DNA from: Gammaproteobacteria bacterium | Lineage (GTDB): Bacteria; Pseudomonadota; Gammaproteobacteria; Burkholderiales; Burkholderiaceae_C | DNA length: 64,000 bases | Direction: 5' to 3' | NCBI GenBank assembly: GCA_018815325.1 | Contig: JAHIYE010000011.1 | Coordinates: 107,271 to 171,270 of the forward strand | Shown: positions 7,319 to 16,878 of the stretch, one piece after another | How positions within the stretch are numbered: the first letter of the stretch is position 1 | Layout of the letters: each line of letters begins with the position of its first letter | Translations under genes and position numbers: made by a program | The notes under the pieces: generated by a model | Seen by the model: only the letters and a program-made list of their open reading frames with translations | Databases searched by the model: none | What the model was told of the DNA's origin: nothing

Positions 7319-8344
7319 TCACAGCAGCACCTGGGACGTGATGCCCTGCCGCACAAAATGACGTTTGAGCTTGAGCAGCGCTTCGTTCTGAATCTGGCGC
7401 ACCCGCTCACGGGTCAGGCCCAGGCGTGAACTCAGTACCTCCAGCGTCTCGGGATCACGCTCATGCAGGCCAAAGCGCCCTTCCAGCACTTCCTTCTCAC
7501 GCTGGGACAGCGTCGCCATCCAGTCTTCCAGCAAACGCTCCACCTCGTGCTCTTGCGTGATGGTGGTAGGGTCACGCGCCAACTCGTCGATCAGGCTGTC
7601 ACCCAGCGTCTGATCCCCATTGCTGCGATCGAGGGAGGCATCAAGAGACTTGGGCGTTTCGCTCATGGCCAGCAGATCCGCCACCTGCCCCACCTCGCGC
7701 CCCAGCAAGGCAGCCACATCCTCCACCCGGATGCCGTCGGGACGGCGGGCCACAAACTCGGCATCGTTTTCCAGCATGCGTCGTGCCTTGAGCACCTGCT
7801 GCAATTCACGCACCACATTCACCGGCAAACGTATTACACGCCCCTGGTAGACCAGGGCACGCTCGACCGACTGGCGAATCCACCAGGTGGCATAGGTTGA
7901 AAACCGGAAACCCCGATCCGGCTCGAATTTTTCGATCGCATGCATCAGGCCCAGATTGCCCTCCTCGATCAGGTCCGACAGCGGCACCCCACGCCCGAGG
8001 TAAGCCTTGGCAATGCTCACCACCAGCCGCAGGTTGTGCTCGATCATGCTTTGGCGTGCCTCGAAGTCACCCGCTCTGGCCCGGCTCGCCATCTCGAATT
8101 CTTCTTGCGCCGTGAACAACGGTGTACGGCGCACGCCGCGCAGATACAGACTCAGCGAGTCACCAGAATCATCCGCCCCGTTGTGATGAACAACAAGCTC
8201 CCGCTCCTGCCCATTCGCTTCAGAATCAATAGCGAATTTTTCTTCACCATCAAGGGCAGAGGGCCTATTCTGCGCGTCCCCTTGTACAGAAGTCGAGGTC
8301 GCTGCTGCGGCTGGCCCGGAGGCTCTGGAAGCATATTTCTTCAT
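7319..8344 (-). CDS. rpoS: RNA polymerase sigma factor RpoS
   Basis: RpoS is the stationary-phase and general-stress sigma-70 family factor. Region 1.2 is at about residues 64-95 ([20 protein letters not shown]). Region 2 is at about 105-175, with [19 protein letters not shown] and [16 protein letters not shown]. Region 3 follows, with region 4.2 at the end ([20 protein letters not shown]). The absence of a long region 1.1, the length of 341 and the nlpD neighbour identify it as RpoS rather than RpoD. The first 60 residues are variable and contain a degenerate copy of the 17-bp repeat. In E. coli a main rpoS promoter lies within nlpD, and the same arrangement is available here. Confidence 0.95.
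   Translation of the reverse strand: MKKYASRASGPAAAATSTSVQGDAQNRPSALDGEEKFAIDSEANGQERELVVHHNGADDSGDSLSLYLRGVRRTPLFTAQEEFEMASRARAGDFEARQSMIEHNLRLVVSIAKAYLGRGVPLSDLIEEGNLGLMHAIEKFEPDRGFRFSTYATWWIRQSVERALVYQGRVIRLPVNVVRELQQVLKARRMLENDAEFVARRPDGIRVEDVAALLGREVGQVADLLAMSETPKSLDASLDRSNGDQTLGDSLIDELARDPTTITQEHEVERLLEDWMATLSQREKEVLEGRFGLHERDPETLEVLSSRLGLTRERVRQIQNEALLKLKRHFVRQGITSQVLL
8217..8233. repeat. Degenerate 17-bp inverted repeat inside rpoS
   Basis: GCTTCAGAATCAATAGC has the same 5-7-5 spacing as the perfect copies, with one arm mismatch. It lies in the non-conserved N-terminal coding region. It could be coincidence. Confidence 0.3.
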
Positions 8345-8482
8345 TGCAGCGTCCTTGTGAGGGGATGATCAAGATCCGATCACCCAGCACGCGCTAGGGC
8401 ACCCTGATGCGGGTACGGCACCCCTGCACGCCTTGCCGGTATCAGCCGGTTCGATGTGGACGGTGGGGCCATGTTTCATGCA

Positions 8483-9331
8483 CTACCTGGTCGGTAAATA
8501 CTTGGCCGGGTCCACAGGCTTGCCTTGGCGGCGCACCTCGAAATGCAGCTTCACGCGATCGGCGTCGCTGTTACCCATTTCGGCAATTTTCTGCCCCTTC
8601 TGCACGGTCTGATCTTCCTTGACCAGCAGGGTCTGGTTATGGGCGTAGGCCGTCAGGTAGGTGTTGTTGTGCTTGAGAATGATCAGGTTGCCATAGCCAC
8701 GCAAACCAGCGCCGACATAGACCACCCGGCCATCAGCAGCGGCCATCACGGGATCCCCTGCTGTACCGGCTATGTCCAGTCCCTTGTTCTTGACCTCGTC
8801 GAAGCCGGCCAGCACGGAGGTACTCTTGGTCGGCCATATCCAGGCAATCTCGTCCTCGCCAGCCGTAGACGATGACAGTGGGCTGGCGCTCGCCTGGGAG
8901 GACGCAACAGGATTGACTGCAGCACCCGAACCTGTGACCGGCTTGGCGACGGCGACACTGCTGGCAGGAGCCATGACATTGGTGGGCGGCACCACCCGGA
9001 GGGTCTGCCCCACCTCGATCTGACCAGGATTCTCAATGCTGTTCCAGCGCTGGATGTCGCGCCAGTTCTGGCCCGCATCCAGGCCAATGCGGTACAGCGT
9101 GTCACCAGGCTTGACGGTGTAATAACCGGCCTTGCCCGCGTTCTCAAAGCCTGGCGGCTGCTTGACCGCCTGGGTGTTGGGGTCCATCTGCACAGGTGCA
9201 GGCCGGCCCATGCCTGTTCCCCTGTCCTCAACCGGAGCACGGTTGAGACGGGTAGAAGAACAGCCCGCCAGCAAGGCACTGGCAACCAGCACCGCCCACA
9301 ACACACTACCGCGACCACACAACACGAACAT
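8483..9331 (-). CDS. nlpD: Murein hydrolase activator NlpD
   Basis: This is an envelope lipoprotein that in E. coli activates the amidase AmiC for septal peptidoglycan splitting. From ATG 9331 (good ribosome site GAGGAAG) it has a lipoprotein signal ending in LLAGC, and a LysM domain at about residues 70-113 (YYTVKPGDTLYRIGLDAG to GQTLRV). A Ser/Ala-rich linker and a LytM/M23 domain (about 175-282) follow. The zinc-site motifs of active M23 peptidases are broken (KGLDIAG in place of HxxxD; LHFEVR in place of HxH), as in E. coli NlpD, so it should be an activator rather than a peptidase. An extra ATG at 9352 would overlap pcm and is less likely. Confidence 0.92.
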   Translation of the reverse strand: MFVLCGRGSVLWAVLVASALLAGCSSTRLNRAPVEDRGTGMGRPAPVQMDPNTQAVKQPPGFENAGKAGYYTVKPGDTLYRIGLDAGQNWRDIQRWNSIENPGQIEVGQTLRVVPPTNVMAPASSVAVAKPVTGSGAAVNPVASSQASASPLSSSTAGEDEIAWIWPTKSTSVLAGFDEVKNKGLDIAGTAGDPVMAAADGRVVYVGAGLRGYGNLIILKHNNTYLTAYAHNQTLLVKEDQTVQKGQKIAEMGNSDADRVKLHFEVRRQGKPVDPAKYLPTR

Positions 9332-9344
9332 ATGCGCTTCCTCT

Positions 9345-10142
9345 TTATGCAATACCTGATTTTAGAGGGACAAAGTGAACCGCCTCAAGAACAGTTTGTG
9401 ACACGCCCCGGTCTGTCTTGTCAATCACCATCAATGCCTGCTTGGCACCATGGGAAGCTGCAACCGGCGCCACGATGCGCCCGCCGACCGCCAACTGATC
9501 GATCCAGGCCTGAGGCACCGACTCACCCCCGGCCGCTGCAATGATGCCGGCATAGGGCGCGCCCCGGGCATAACCCTCCATGCCATCCCCAAACAACAGG
9601 TGCACATTGGGCAGCCGGAAATGGCGCAGGTTCTCCCGCGCCTTCTCGTGCAGGCCCTTGAGGCGCTCTATGCTGTACACCTCACTCGCCAGCAGGCTCA
9701 GCACTGCCGCCTGGTAGCCGCAACCGGTACCAATTTCCAGCACCCGGCCGAGTTTTCCGCTCGCGCCATGGCGCAGCAGTTCGATCATGCGCGACACCAC
9801 CCCAGGTTTGGAGATGGTCTGCCCCAGGCCAATCGGCAAGCTGGTGTCTTCATAGGCCTGGTTGACCAGTGCACTGTCGACAAACCGGTGACGCTCCACC
9901 GTCCCCATGGCCATCAGCACCTGGGGGTCGCTCACGCCATCAGTGGCGAGTTTTTGCACCATGCGCTGGCGCACGCGGCTCGAATCGAGCCCCAGACCAT
10001 GGGCCTGCAGTGGCACGCTGACACTGGGTCGTGTACTTGATGTCGTCGGCCGGCTGGCTGTGGCCGCAGGTTTGACGGGCGCAGAACCTTGTCCCAAACC
10101 CTCCAGGCGTGCCGGGAATGAGGGCCGTTGCTTCATGTTCAT
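9345..10142 (-). CDS. pcm: Protein-L-isoaspartate O-methyltransferase
   Basis: Pcm repairs aged proteins by methylating L-isoaspartyl residues with S-adenosylmethionine. The core (about residues 60-265) shows [19 protein letters not shown], the substrate-loop segment [17 protein letters not shown] and SAM motif [17 protein letters not shown]. The protein is 265 residues because of a roughly 50-residue Pro/Thr-rich N-terminal extension; typical enzymes are 208-230. It overlaps surE by 4 bp, indicating translational coupling. Gene order surE-pcm-nlpD-rpoS matches E. coli. Confidence 0.93.
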   Translation of the reverse strand: MNMKQRPSFPARLEGLGQGSAPVKPAATASRPTTSSTRPSVSVPLQAHGLGLDSSRVRQRMVQKLATDGVSDPQVLMAMGTVERHRFVDSALVNQAYEDTSLPIGLGQTISKPGVVSRMIELLRHGASGKLGRVLEIGTGCGYQAAVLSLLASEVYSIERLKGLHEKARENLRHFRLPNVHLLFGDGMEGYARGAPYAGIIAAAGGESVPQAWIDQLAVGGRIVAPVAASHGAKQALMVIDKTDRGVSQTVLEAVHFVPLKSGIA

Positions 10143-10918
10143 GCACTGACCTGCTGCGCATCACCCGCCAGCCGCGAAGCTGTCTGGGCCCAGTAGCTCA
10201 GGTGCTCATGCTCGGTGATATCTACCTTGAGCGGTGTCATTGCCATGTGTCCCTGTGCCGCCGCGTGAAAATCAGTGCCCTCGGCATCGTCCTTGGCAGG
10301 ACCAGCACTACCGATCCAGTACATCGTGGTGCCGCGTGGGCTGGCCTGGGTAATCACATTCTCGGCCGCATGGCGTCGGCCCAGCCGGCACACCTTGAGC
10401 GGCTTGATCTGCTCGTACGGCAGGTTGGGAATGTTGATGTTGAGCAACCAGGGCGTGTGGCCCACCAGTTGCTGCCGCGCCATCTGGAGCACCAGCTCGC
10501 GCGCCTTGCGGGCTGCAGCATCAATGTGTTGCCAGCCTTTTTCGGTCTGGGAAAACGCGATCGCCGGAATGCCAAACAGATACCCCTCCATCGCCGCACC
10601 CACCGTACCCGAGTAAATGGTGTCATCACCCATGTTGGCACCATTGTTGATACCGGACACCACGAGATCCGGCCGGTAGCCGAGCAAACCCGTGAGCGCA
10701 ATGTGCACGCAGTCTGCTGGTGTGCCATTGACATACCTGAAGCCATTGCTGGCCTCGGTAACATACAGCGGGGAATGCAGGGTCAAGGCATTGGATTTGG
10801 CGCTGTTGTTCTGCTCGGGGGCGACCACCTCCACCTCGGCCACATCCTTCAGCGCCTCATACAGGGCCACAATGCCCGGGGCCTGGTAGCCATCGTCGTT
10901 TGAAATCAGTATCTTCAT
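10139..10918 (-). CDS. surE: 5'/3'-nucleotidase SurE
   Basis: SurE is a survival protein that dephosphorylates nucleoside 5'- and 3'-monophosphates and exopolyphosphate. The metal site is visible at the N-terminus ([14 protein letters not shown], Asp8-Asp9), with the second motif [20 protein letters not shown] around residues 91-110. Length of 259 is normal. It is the first gene of the minus-strand run surE-pcm-nlpD-rpoS and overlaps pcm by ATGA. Confidence 0.95.
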   Translation of the reverse strand: MKILISNDDGYQAPGIVALYEALKDVAEVEVVAPEQNNSAKSNALTLHSPLYVTEASNGFRYVNGTPADCVHIALTGLLGYRPDLVVSGINNGANMGDDTIYSGTVGAAMEGYLFGIPAIAFSQTEKGWQHIDAAARKARELVLQMARQQLVGHTPWLLNINIPNLPYEQIKPLKVCRLGRRHAAENVITQASPRGTTMYWIGSAGPAKDDAEGTDFHAAAQGHMAMTPLKVDITEHEHLSYWAQTASRLAGDAQQVSA

Positions 10919-11037
10919 GGTCTATGTGAATTTGAGTTCATTGTAGGCGGGCACCGAGGTCACACCTGGGACATTTTCAGAGACCACTAGCCCGTATCAT
11001 GGACGCCAGACCTCTTGCCCCCCATTGGAGACACGAC

Positions 11038-12012
11038 ATGCATGCTTGGCTTTGCGAAAACCCCGTTGGCGTCGATGCGCTGAACTGGAAGGAACTCCCT
11101 ACCCCGACCCCCAAAACCGGTGAAGTTCTCATCGAGATCAAGGCGGCCAGCCTGAACTTCCCCGATCTACTGATTGTGCAGAACAAGTATCAGCACAAAC
11201 CTGCCCTGCCCTTCGTGCCCGGCTCTGAATACGCTGGCGTGGTGCAGGCAGTTGGCGAGGGTGTGACCCATCTGCAGGTTGGCCAACATGTGGCGTGCCT
11301 GTCCGGCACCGGCGGCTTTGGCACTCACACGCTCGCTCCTGCCGCGCTGTGCATGCCCCTGCCCGACCAGTTTCCGTTTGTTGATGCCGCTGCCTTCATC
11401 ATGATCTATGCAACCTCGCACCATGCCTTGATCGACCGCGCCCAACTCAAAGCCGGTGAAACCGTGCTGGTGCTCGGTGCAGCCGGCGGCGTGGGCACAT
11501 CGGCCATCCAGATTGCCAAGGCCGCGGGCGCCAAGGTCATTGCAGCGGCCTCCACGGATGAGAAATGTGCCCTCTGCAAATCCATCGGTGCCGATGCCAC
11601 CATCAACTACAGCAAGGACAATCTGCGCGAAGCCATCAAGTCGCTGACTGAGGGCAAGGGCCCCGATGTGATCTACGACCCGGTCGGCGGCGACTACACA
11701 GAGCCGGCCTTCCGCTCCATCGCCTGGCGCGGCCGCTACCTCATCGTGGGCTTTGCATCAGGTCCCATCCCGGCGCTGCCGCTGAATCTGCCGCTACTCA
11801 AAGGTGCGTCACTCGTCGGTGTGTTCTGGGGCGATTTCGCCAAACGTGAGCCCAAAGCCAATGCCGCGATGATGAAAGAACTGGCCCAGTGGTACGCCAG
11901 CGGCAAGGTCAAACCCGTGATCGACCGCACCATGCCCATGGCCGAGCTCAAGGCTGCCTATGCCCATATGGGCTCCCGCGGCGTGATGGGAAAACTGGTA
12001 ATGGTGAATTGA
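11038..12012 (+). CDS. NADPH:quinone oxidoreductase-like (zinc-independent MDR family)
   Basis: This is a 324-residue medium-chain reductase of the quinone oxidoreductase type. The NADPH-binding Rossmann motif is VLGAAGGVGTSAIQIAKAAG around residues 143-162, and the substrate domain begins with ASLNFPDLLIVQNKY. The zinc-ligand cysteines and histidine of alcohol dehydrogenases are missing. ATG 11038 is preferred over 10999 because TTGGAG sits 7 bp upstream. The natural substrate (quinone, enone or enoyl thioester) cannot be read from sequence. It has its own terminator. Confidence 0.88.
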   Translation: MHAWLCENPVGVDALNWKELPTPTPKTGEVLIEIKAASLNFPDLLIVQNKYQHKPALPFVPGSEYAGVVQAVGEGVTHLQVGQHVACLSGTGGFGTHTLAPAALCMPLPDQFPFVDAAAFIMIYATSHHALIDRAQLKAGETVLVLGAAGGVGTSAIQIAKAAGAKVIAAASTDEKCALCKSIGADATINYSKDNLREAIKSLTEGKGPDVIYDPVGGDYTEPAFRSIAWRGRYLIVGFASGPIPALPLNLPLLKGASLVGVFWGDFAKREPKANAAMMKELAQWYASGKVKPVIDRTMPMAELKAAYAHMGSRGVMGKLVMVN

Positions 12013-12043
12013 GAACTTCGATGTGCGAAGCTCATTGAAAATG

Positions 12044-12072
12044 AAAATGCCCGCTTGATGCGGGCATTTTTT
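12044..12072. terminator. Bidirectional terminator between the oxidoreductase gene and tRNA-His
   Basis: AAAATGCCCGC-TTGAT-GCGGGCATTTTTT has runs of A and T on both sides. It can end the plus-strand oxidoreductase transcript and the minus-strand tRNA-His transcript. Confidence 0.88.
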
Positions 12073-12075
12073 ATT

Positions 12076-12152
12076 TGGGGTGGCTGATGGGGCTCGAACC
12101 CACGACAACAGGAATCACAATCCTGGACTCTACCAACTGAGCTACAGCCACC
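12076..12152 (-). tRNA. tRNA-His (GTG)
   Basis: The minus strand folds as a full cloverleaf: acceptor GTGGCTG pairing with CAGCCAC, D arm AGCTCAGTTGGTAGAG, anticodon loop TTGTGAT with GTG, and T arm GGGTTCGAGCCC. The extra 5' G(-1) facing C73 that marks histidine tRNAs is present, and CCA is encoded. Confidence 0.97.
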
Positions 12153-12194
12153 GTAGGAGTGAGATTATAGCGGCATTTGCCTGTATTGCCTGCC

Positions 12195-14108
12195 TCACGG
12201 CGTGCCAAATTTGCTCGGAGCCACCTTGATCTGCACCTTGAAGCGCTCCATGAGCTGCTTGTAATAGGCTTGGCCTTCCGCATCGCTCCACAGCTGACTG
12301 TATTGGGCCTGCGCCTGTTTGGCCTGGTTCGCGGGAGGTGCCGGGCGCGGCAGGACTTTATTGACCCGCAAGATGGCGTAGCCCTGTGCGCCAAGATCAA
12401 CCCCCTGCAAAACCGGCAAGGCTGCCGGATCAGCCCGCAAGGCCGCACTCGTCACCTGCGCAGGCAGGTTCTGCGTGCTGTCCCGCGAGACGGCGAGTAC
12501 CGCGCCGAAACTGGCTGAAGCAGGGTTGGCCTTCCAGGACTCCAGTTTTTCCATGCCCTCTTTCCTGGCCATCTCGGCTGCTCGGCTGGCCACGACACGT
12601 TCGCGCACACGTTCACGTACCTCTGCCAATGGCAAGGTGTGCGCCGCCGTGTACTGGGTGATACGGCCAGCCGTCAGCTGGTTGGGACCAGTTTCCACGG
12701 CTTCGGTATTACGCTTCTTCTCCACCGCATCTGGGCCAAACACCGCAGAGAGAAACTTCGGATTAGCCAAGACCCCGGTTGCACCCGGCACAGGATTGCG
12801 CTGCAGATTCGTCGCCGTCTTGATCTCAAGCTTTAGCCGTTCGGCCACGGGCTTGAGGCTGTCGGACTGCTCGTACACCATGTTCGTGAAGGTTTCTGCC
12901 ACCTCGGCAAACTTGCGTTGCGCTTGCTGGGCCTTGAGGTCCGCCTCGATGCCCGCACGCAGTTCTTCAAAGCTGCGTCGCTTCGGGGTCTTGATGTCAG
13001 TGAGCTTGATGATGTGATAGCCAAAGTCGGATTCCACAAGATCACTGATTTCATCCTTCTTCATGGCAAAAGCTGCATCTTCAAACGGCTTGACCATGGC
13101 ACCACGACCGAAGAAGTCAAGGTCACCGCCTTTGGGGGCCGAGCCTGTATCCTGCGAGTTTTTGCGCGCGACATCGGCAAAACTGGCTGGGGCCTTGCGC
13201 ACGGCCGCCAGCAATTCTTCAGCGCGTGCACGCGCCTTCTGCCGCTCGGCCTCCGGGGCACCTTTCGGTGCATTGATCAGGATATGGCTGGCACGGCGCT
13301 CTTCATTGCCGCTGAGTTGTGCGGCATTTTGATCGTAGTAGGAGCGTACATCCTGCTCGCTGATCACAATGCCCTGTTTAATGGCGTTGAGATCGAGCAC
13401 GATGTATTCGATGCTGGCCTGCTCGGGCGCCTGAAAGAGGCCCTGGTTGGCCTGGTAAAAGGCCTCCAACTCGGCGTCCGTGGGTTTGACCTTGCTGGTG
13501 AAATCAGAGGTGGGAAAGCGTGCCACCTGAACCTCACGCTTTTCATAGTAGGCGTTAAGCGCGACATCGGACAGTGCCATCGTGGCAAAGCCAGAGTTCG
13601 CTACGCCCGCAAGCACCTGCTTGGTTGACAAATCGCTGCGCACGCTGGCTTCGAACATCTCGGGCGTCATGCCCTGGCTGCCAGCGAGCTGACGATAGCG
13701 CTCCATGTCGAGCGTCCCATCCGCACGGCGCAGCGAGGCAATGGTCGGGTTGTCCTGCAATTCACGCGCAAGCCTGGCATCGCTGGTCGTCAACCCCAGT
13801 TTGGTGGCGGCCTCGACCAGCACACGGTCGCGCACGAGGCGCTCCAGCGTTGCGTAGCGCGCCGCTGGTGAGTCCAGAAACTTGCTATCCAGATTGGGCA
13901 TCGAGGCACGCAGACGGTCGACCTCGATGCGGTGTGCGTTATCCCACTCTGCCTGGCTAATGTCGTGCCCGTTGACACGCGCGACGGCCTCGCCCCTGTC
14001 ACGCGAGCGGTTGTAGCCGTCGATTCCAACCAGCACAAACGCAGGGATGATCAGCAAGAACATCAGAAACATCATGATCTTGGTGTGCTTGCGGACGAAA
14101 TCGAACAT
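12195..14108 (-). CDS. ppiD: PpiD-like periplasmic peptidyl-prolyl isomerase/chaperone
   Basis: This is an inner-membrane-anchored foldase that faces the periplasm. A single helix lies at about residues 10-30 ([18 protein letters not shown]). A SurA-N-like chaperone region (about 40-190) is followed by a parvulin domain (about 268-368) with [36 protein letters not shown] and [11 protein letters not shown] second chaperone-like region forms the C-terminus. Length of 637 fits the family. It lies immediately downstream of tRNA-Val and hupB on the same strand, a usual betaproteobacterial order. Confidence 0.93.
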   Translation of the reverse strand: MFDFVRKHTKIMMFLMFLLIIPAFVLVGIDGYNRSRDRGEAVARVNGHDISQAEWDNAHRIEVDRLRASMPNLDSKFLDSPAARYATLERLVRDRVLVEAATKLGLTTSDARLARELQDNPTIASLRRADGTLDMERYRQLAGSQGMTPEMFEASVRSDLSTKQVLAGVANSGFATMALSDVALNAYYEKREVQVARFPTSDFTSKVKPTDAELEAFYQANQGLFQAPEQASIEYIVLDLNAIKQGIVISEQDVRSYYDQNAAQLSGNEERRASHILINAPKGAPEAERQKARARAEELLAAVRKAPASFADVARKNSQDTGSAPKGGDLDFFGRGAMVKPFEDAAFAMKKDEISDLVESDFGYHIIKLTDIKTPKRRSFEELRAGIEADLKAQQAQRKFAEVAETFTNMVYEQSDSLKPVAERLKLEIKTATNLQRNPVPGATGVLANPKFLSAVFGPDAVEKKRNTEAVETGPNQLTAGRITQYTAAHTLPLAEVRERVRERVVASRAAEMARKEGMEKLESWKANPASASFGAVLAVSRDSTQNLPAQVTSAALRADPAALPVLQGVDLGAQGYAILRVNKVLPRPAPPANQAKQAQAQYSQLWSDAEGQAYYKQLMERFKVQIKVAPSKFGTP

Positions 14109-14131
14109 GCTCTAACTCTCCATGAGAAAAC

Positions 14132-14158
14132 AAAAAGGCGAACACAGTGTTCGCCTTT
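14132..14158 (-). terminator. Terminator after hupB/tRNA-Val
   Basis: Read on the minus strand: AAAGGCGAACAC-TGT-GTTCGCCTTTTTG, a near-perfect hairpin with a T tail. It lies between tRNA-Val and the ppiD start. Confidence 0.85.
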
Positions 14159-14164
14159 GCTGGG

Positions 14165-14240
14165 TGGTGGGTGCTGACGGGGTCGAACCGCCGACCTACG
14201 CCGTGTAAAGGCGCCGCTCTACCAACTGAGCTAAGCACCC
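14165..14240 (-). tRNA. tRNA-Val (TAC)
   Basis: A minus-strand cloverleaf starts GGGTGCTTAGCTCAGTTGG, has the anticodon loop TTTACAC inside stem GCGCC/GGCGT, T arm CGGTTCGACCCCG and an encoded CCA end. The anticodon TAC assigns valine. It lies 16 bp after the hupB stop and is probably processed from the same transcript. Confidence 0.97.
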
Positions 14241-14256
14241 CACCTTAAATCGGCTA

Positions 14257-14529
14257 TCAGTTCAGGGCATCTTTCAATGCCTTGCCCGGACGGAACTTCG
14301 GCACCTTGGCTGCCTTGATTTTAATCGCAGCGCCGGTACGGGGATTGCGGCCAGTACGGGCAGCACGTTTGCCAACGGCAAAAGTACCAAAACCCACCAG
14401 CGAAACAGAGCCGCCCTTTTTCAGGGTGGTTTTCACAGCACCAATGGTGGACTCAAGTGCACGTGCTGCGGCCGCCTTGGAGATATCGGCGTGCTTGGCA
14501 ATGTGTTCAATCAATTCGGTTTTATTCAC
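14257..14529 (-). CDS. hupB: Nucleoid protein HU (beta type)
   Basis: This 90-residue histone-like DNA-bending protein begins [19 protein letters not shown]. It carries the signature [19 protein letters not shown] (about residues 46-64) and the DNA-binding arm [20 protein letters not shown]. It follows the HU fold throughout. AGGGGTC just upstream is the ribosome site. A close-to-consensus sigma-70 promoter and a hairpin leader lie upstream, and tRNA-Val lies downstream on the same strand. Confidence 0.97.
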   Translation of the reverse strand: MNKTELIEHIAKHADISKAAAARALESTIGAVKTTLKKGGSVSLVGFGTFAVGKRAARTGRNPRTGAAIKIKAAKVPKFRPGKALKDALN

Positions 14530-14581
14530 AAAGGACCCCTCTTCTAGAAACAGAGTTAATCTAATCGTCTTCTGAAAACTT

Positions 14582-14619
14582 CATCTCATCCGGTTGGCAA
14601 TGGATGCCGAGGTGAGATG
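14582..14619 (-). other. Hairpin in the hupB 5' leader
   Basis: CATCTCA and TGAGATG form 7-bp arms, extended inward by CCGG/CCG-type pairs and an inner GGCA/TGCC stem. It falls in the roughly 120-nt leader between the predicted hupB promoter and the start codon, so it would be present in the mRNA. A role in stability or translation is only inferred. Confidence 0.45.
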
Positions 14620-14654
14620 GAGAGACAGTACTGCAACTCAAGCTGCTACTTGCG

Positions 14655-14683
14655 ATTAAAGCCACTGACCTCGTCAGTGTCAA
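14655..14683 (-). promoter_or_regulatory. Sigma-70 promoter of hupB with overlapping palindrome
   Basis: On the minus strand, TTGACA (14683-14678), a 17-bp spacer and TTTAAT (14660-14655) are near consensus. The spacer contains a perfect inverted repeat, CACTGAC-3 bp-GTCAGTG (14663-14679), which also touches the -35 element and could be an operator. The predicted transcript start is about 120 nt before the hupB ATG. Confidence 0.7.
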
Positions 14684-14806
14684 CACAACATGCAGCTTTA
14701 CAACAGTGCGGACGGGAATTCTAGACGGTTTTCACTCGCAGCTTTCGCAGCGGCCAAAGTTTTATGCCCATCGGGCGAAAATAGTCCTGTAACAATCTGT
14801 CAAGCA

Positions 14807-15901
14807 CTACAGTGCCGCTGCAATGGCACGCCCGAGATCCTCCGTACCGGCCTTGCCACCGATGTCGGCCGTGCGAGGTGCACCACTCTTGGGATCGAGC
14901 ACCTTTTCGATCGCTTCGAGCACAGCATCGTGCGCGGGCTTGCAGCCGAGAAATTCCAGCATCATTGCACCGCACCAAATCTGCCCGATGGGATTGGCGA
15001 CTCCCTTGCCTGCGATGTCGGGTGCCGAGCCATGCACGGGCTCGAACAGCGAAGGAAACTTGCGGTCCGGATTGAGGTTGGCACTTGGCGCAATGCCGAT
15101 GGTGCCGGTGCAGGCTGGCCCCAGATCACTCAGGATGTCACCAAACAGATTGCTCGCCACCACCACGTCAAAGAAATCTGGCCGCTGCACAAAATGCGCT
15201 GTGAGAATGTCGATGTGGAATTTGTCCAGCGTGACGCCGGGGTACTGCTTGGCCATTTCGACCACACGCTCGTCCCAATACGGCATCGTGATCGCAATGC
15301 CATTCGATTTGGTGGCACTGGTCAAGTGCTTCTTGGGTCGTGACTGGGCCAGATCGAAGGCAAATTTCAGCACCCGATCGACACCATGTCGGGTAAATAC
15401 GGATTCCTGCATCACGAATTCGCGCTCAGTACCGGGGAACATGCGACCGCCAAGGCTGGAATATTCCCCCTCGGTGTTCTCGCGCACGATGTACATGTCG
15501 ATCTCACCCGGCTCGCGCGGGCTGCCATCGCGCCGCACCACGGGCGCGATGATGCCCGGCATCAGGCGTGCGGGACGCAGGTTGACATACTGGTCGAACT
15601 CGCGACGAAACAGGATCAGGGAGCCCCACAAGGACACATGATCCGGAATTTTCTCGGGCCAACCCACCGCACCGAAATAGATCGCGTCGTGGCCCCCAAC
15701 CTGATCCTTCCAGTTGTCCGGCATCATCGTGCCGTGTTTCTCATAATAGTCCCAGCTGGCGAAATCAAAGTGATCAAACTGCAGGTCGAGACCAAACCTG
15801 GATGCCGCAGCTTCCATTACCCGAATGCCCTCAGGCATGGTTTCCTTGCCAATGCCGTCACCGGCGATGACTGCGATACGTTTCTTGCCCATCTTGCTCA
15901 T
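14807..15901 (-). CDS. Tartrate dehydrogenase/decarboxylase (isopropylmalate dehydrogenase superfamily)
   Basis: This is a 364-residue beta-decarboxylating dehydrogenase that uses NAD and a divalent metal. Its N-terminus, KKRIAVIAGDGIGKETMPEG, and the segment GPEG-type FGAVGWPEKIPDHVSLWGSL match the tartrate dehydrogenase (TtuC/DmlA) branch rather than LeuB or Icd. Other family landmarks are NLRPARLMPGI, VRENTEGEYSSLGG, the catalytic-Lys region near RPKKHLTSATKSNG and EPVHGSAPDIAGKG. Such enzymes act on tartrate or D-malate. The ribosome site GAAGGAG supports ATG 15901. It pairs with a hydrolase gene upstream and a divergent LysR regulator. Confidence 0.88.
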   Translation of the reverse strand: MSKMGKKRIAVIAGDGIGKETMPEGIRVMEAAASRFGLDLQFDHFDFASWDYYEKHGTMMPDNWKDQVGGHDAIYFGAVGWPEKIPDHVSLWGSLILFRREFDQYVNLRPARLMPGIIAPVVRRDGSPREPGEIDMYIVRENTEGEYSSLGGRMFPGTEREFVMQESVFTRHGVDRVLKFAFDLAQSRPKKHLTSATKSNGIAITMPYWDERVVEMAKQYPGVTLDKFHIDILTAHFVQRPDFFDVVVASNLFGDILSDLGPACTGTIGIAPSANLNPDRKFPSLFEPVHGSAPDIAGKGVANPIGQIWCGAMMLEFLGCKPAHDAVLEAIEKVLDPKSGAPRTADIGGKAGTEDLGRAIAAAL

Positions 15902-15917
15902 TTGATCTACTCCTTCA

Positions 15918-16814
15918 TCATGTTCTGAAAAAATTCAAAGCCTGTGCCAGCAGCAAGGCCGGCGCCTCTTCTGCAATGTAGTGCCCGCATGGCAACTCCA
16001 TGCCGCTCACCTGCCTGGCGCTGGCGCGCCATAAACCCATCACGTCAAAACACTGCCCCACGGCGCCATGCGCGCCCCACAACACGCGCAGAGGCTGCTC
16101 CAGCTGGCGCCCTGCCGCCGCATCGACCCGGTCATGCGCGAGGTCGATACTGGCACTGGCGCGGTAATCCTCGCAGATGCCACGTGCCGTACCGGCGATC
16201 TGCACGCAGCGTTCGTATTCAGCCAGGGCTTGCGGTGCAAAAGCCGCCATGCCGGCATGGCGCTTGCCCATCACGCTGTGCAGGTAGCGCACCGGGTCGG
16301 ACTCGATCAGTGCCTCAGGCAAAGGGGGTGGTTGAATCAGAAAAAACCAGTGCCAGTAAGCGCGGGCGAAGGCCTCCGATGTGTTCTCGTACATCGCCAG
16401 GGTGGGCGCTATGTCGAGCAGCATGAGCCGCTCGACCGCCTGTACATGATCGAGCGCAAGCCGATGCGCCACGCGGGCACCGCGATCATGCGCAAGCACC
16501 TGAAAGCGCTCGAAGCCATGGTGCAGCATGACGGCCATGGCATCACGCGCCATCTCGCGCTTGGAATAAGCTTCGTGGGCCTCATCCGTCTGAGGGCGGT
16601 CCGAATCGCCGTAACCGCGCAAGTCCATCATCACCACGGTGAACCGTTCGCTGAGCGCGGGGGCCACCCGATGCCACATGGCCTGGCTTTGCGGGTGACC
16701 ATGCAACAGCAACAGTGCGGGACCCAGACCGGCGCGCCGGGTCTGCAAGGTGACACCTTCGCGTGCTACGCGCGCCTCGACAAATCCATGGAAGAGATCT
16801 GAAGTCAGATTCAT
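15918..16814 (-). CDS. Haloacetate-dehalogenase-like alpha/beta hydrolase
   Basis: This 298-residue alpha/beta hydrolase has the residue set of fluoroacetate/haloacetate dehalogenases. The nucleophile is Asp110 in AHDRGARVAHR, not the serine of esterases. A second acid is Asp134 (MLLDIAP), the general base is His278 (CGHYIAEE), and the halide pocket is His155-Trp156 (YWHWFF) with Tyr217 nearby. Arg111 and Arg114 follow the nucleophile as in the family. The oxyanion motif is HGHPQS (38-43). The family releases halide from 2-haloacetates to give glycolate; the actual substrate here is inferred. It is likely co-transcribed with tartrate dehydrogenase (16 bp apart). Confidence 0.82.
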   Translation of the reverse strand: MNLTSDLFHGFVEARVAREGVTLQTRRAGLGPALLLLHGHPQSQAMWHRVAPALSERFTVVMMDLRGYGDSDRPQTDEAHEAYSKREMARDAMAVMLHHGFERFQVLAHDRGARVAHRLALDHVQAVERLMLLDIAPTLAMYENTSEAFARAYWHWFFLIQPPPLPEALIESDPVRYLHSVMGKRHAGMAAFAPQALAEYERCVQIAGTARGICEDYRASASIDLAHDRVDAAAGRQLEQPLRVLWGAHGAVGQCFDVMGLWRASARQVSGMELPCGHYIAEEAPALLLAQALNFFRT

Positions 16815-16878
16815 GCGCCTAGCTTATCCTCAAACAAGGCAATAATTAACGAATTGATTGATTCCAAAAAGGAAACAA

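Noticed and set aside
8483..9331. NlpD as an active zinc endopeptidase
   Set aside because: Zinc-ligand motifs are degenerate, as in known activator-type NlpD.
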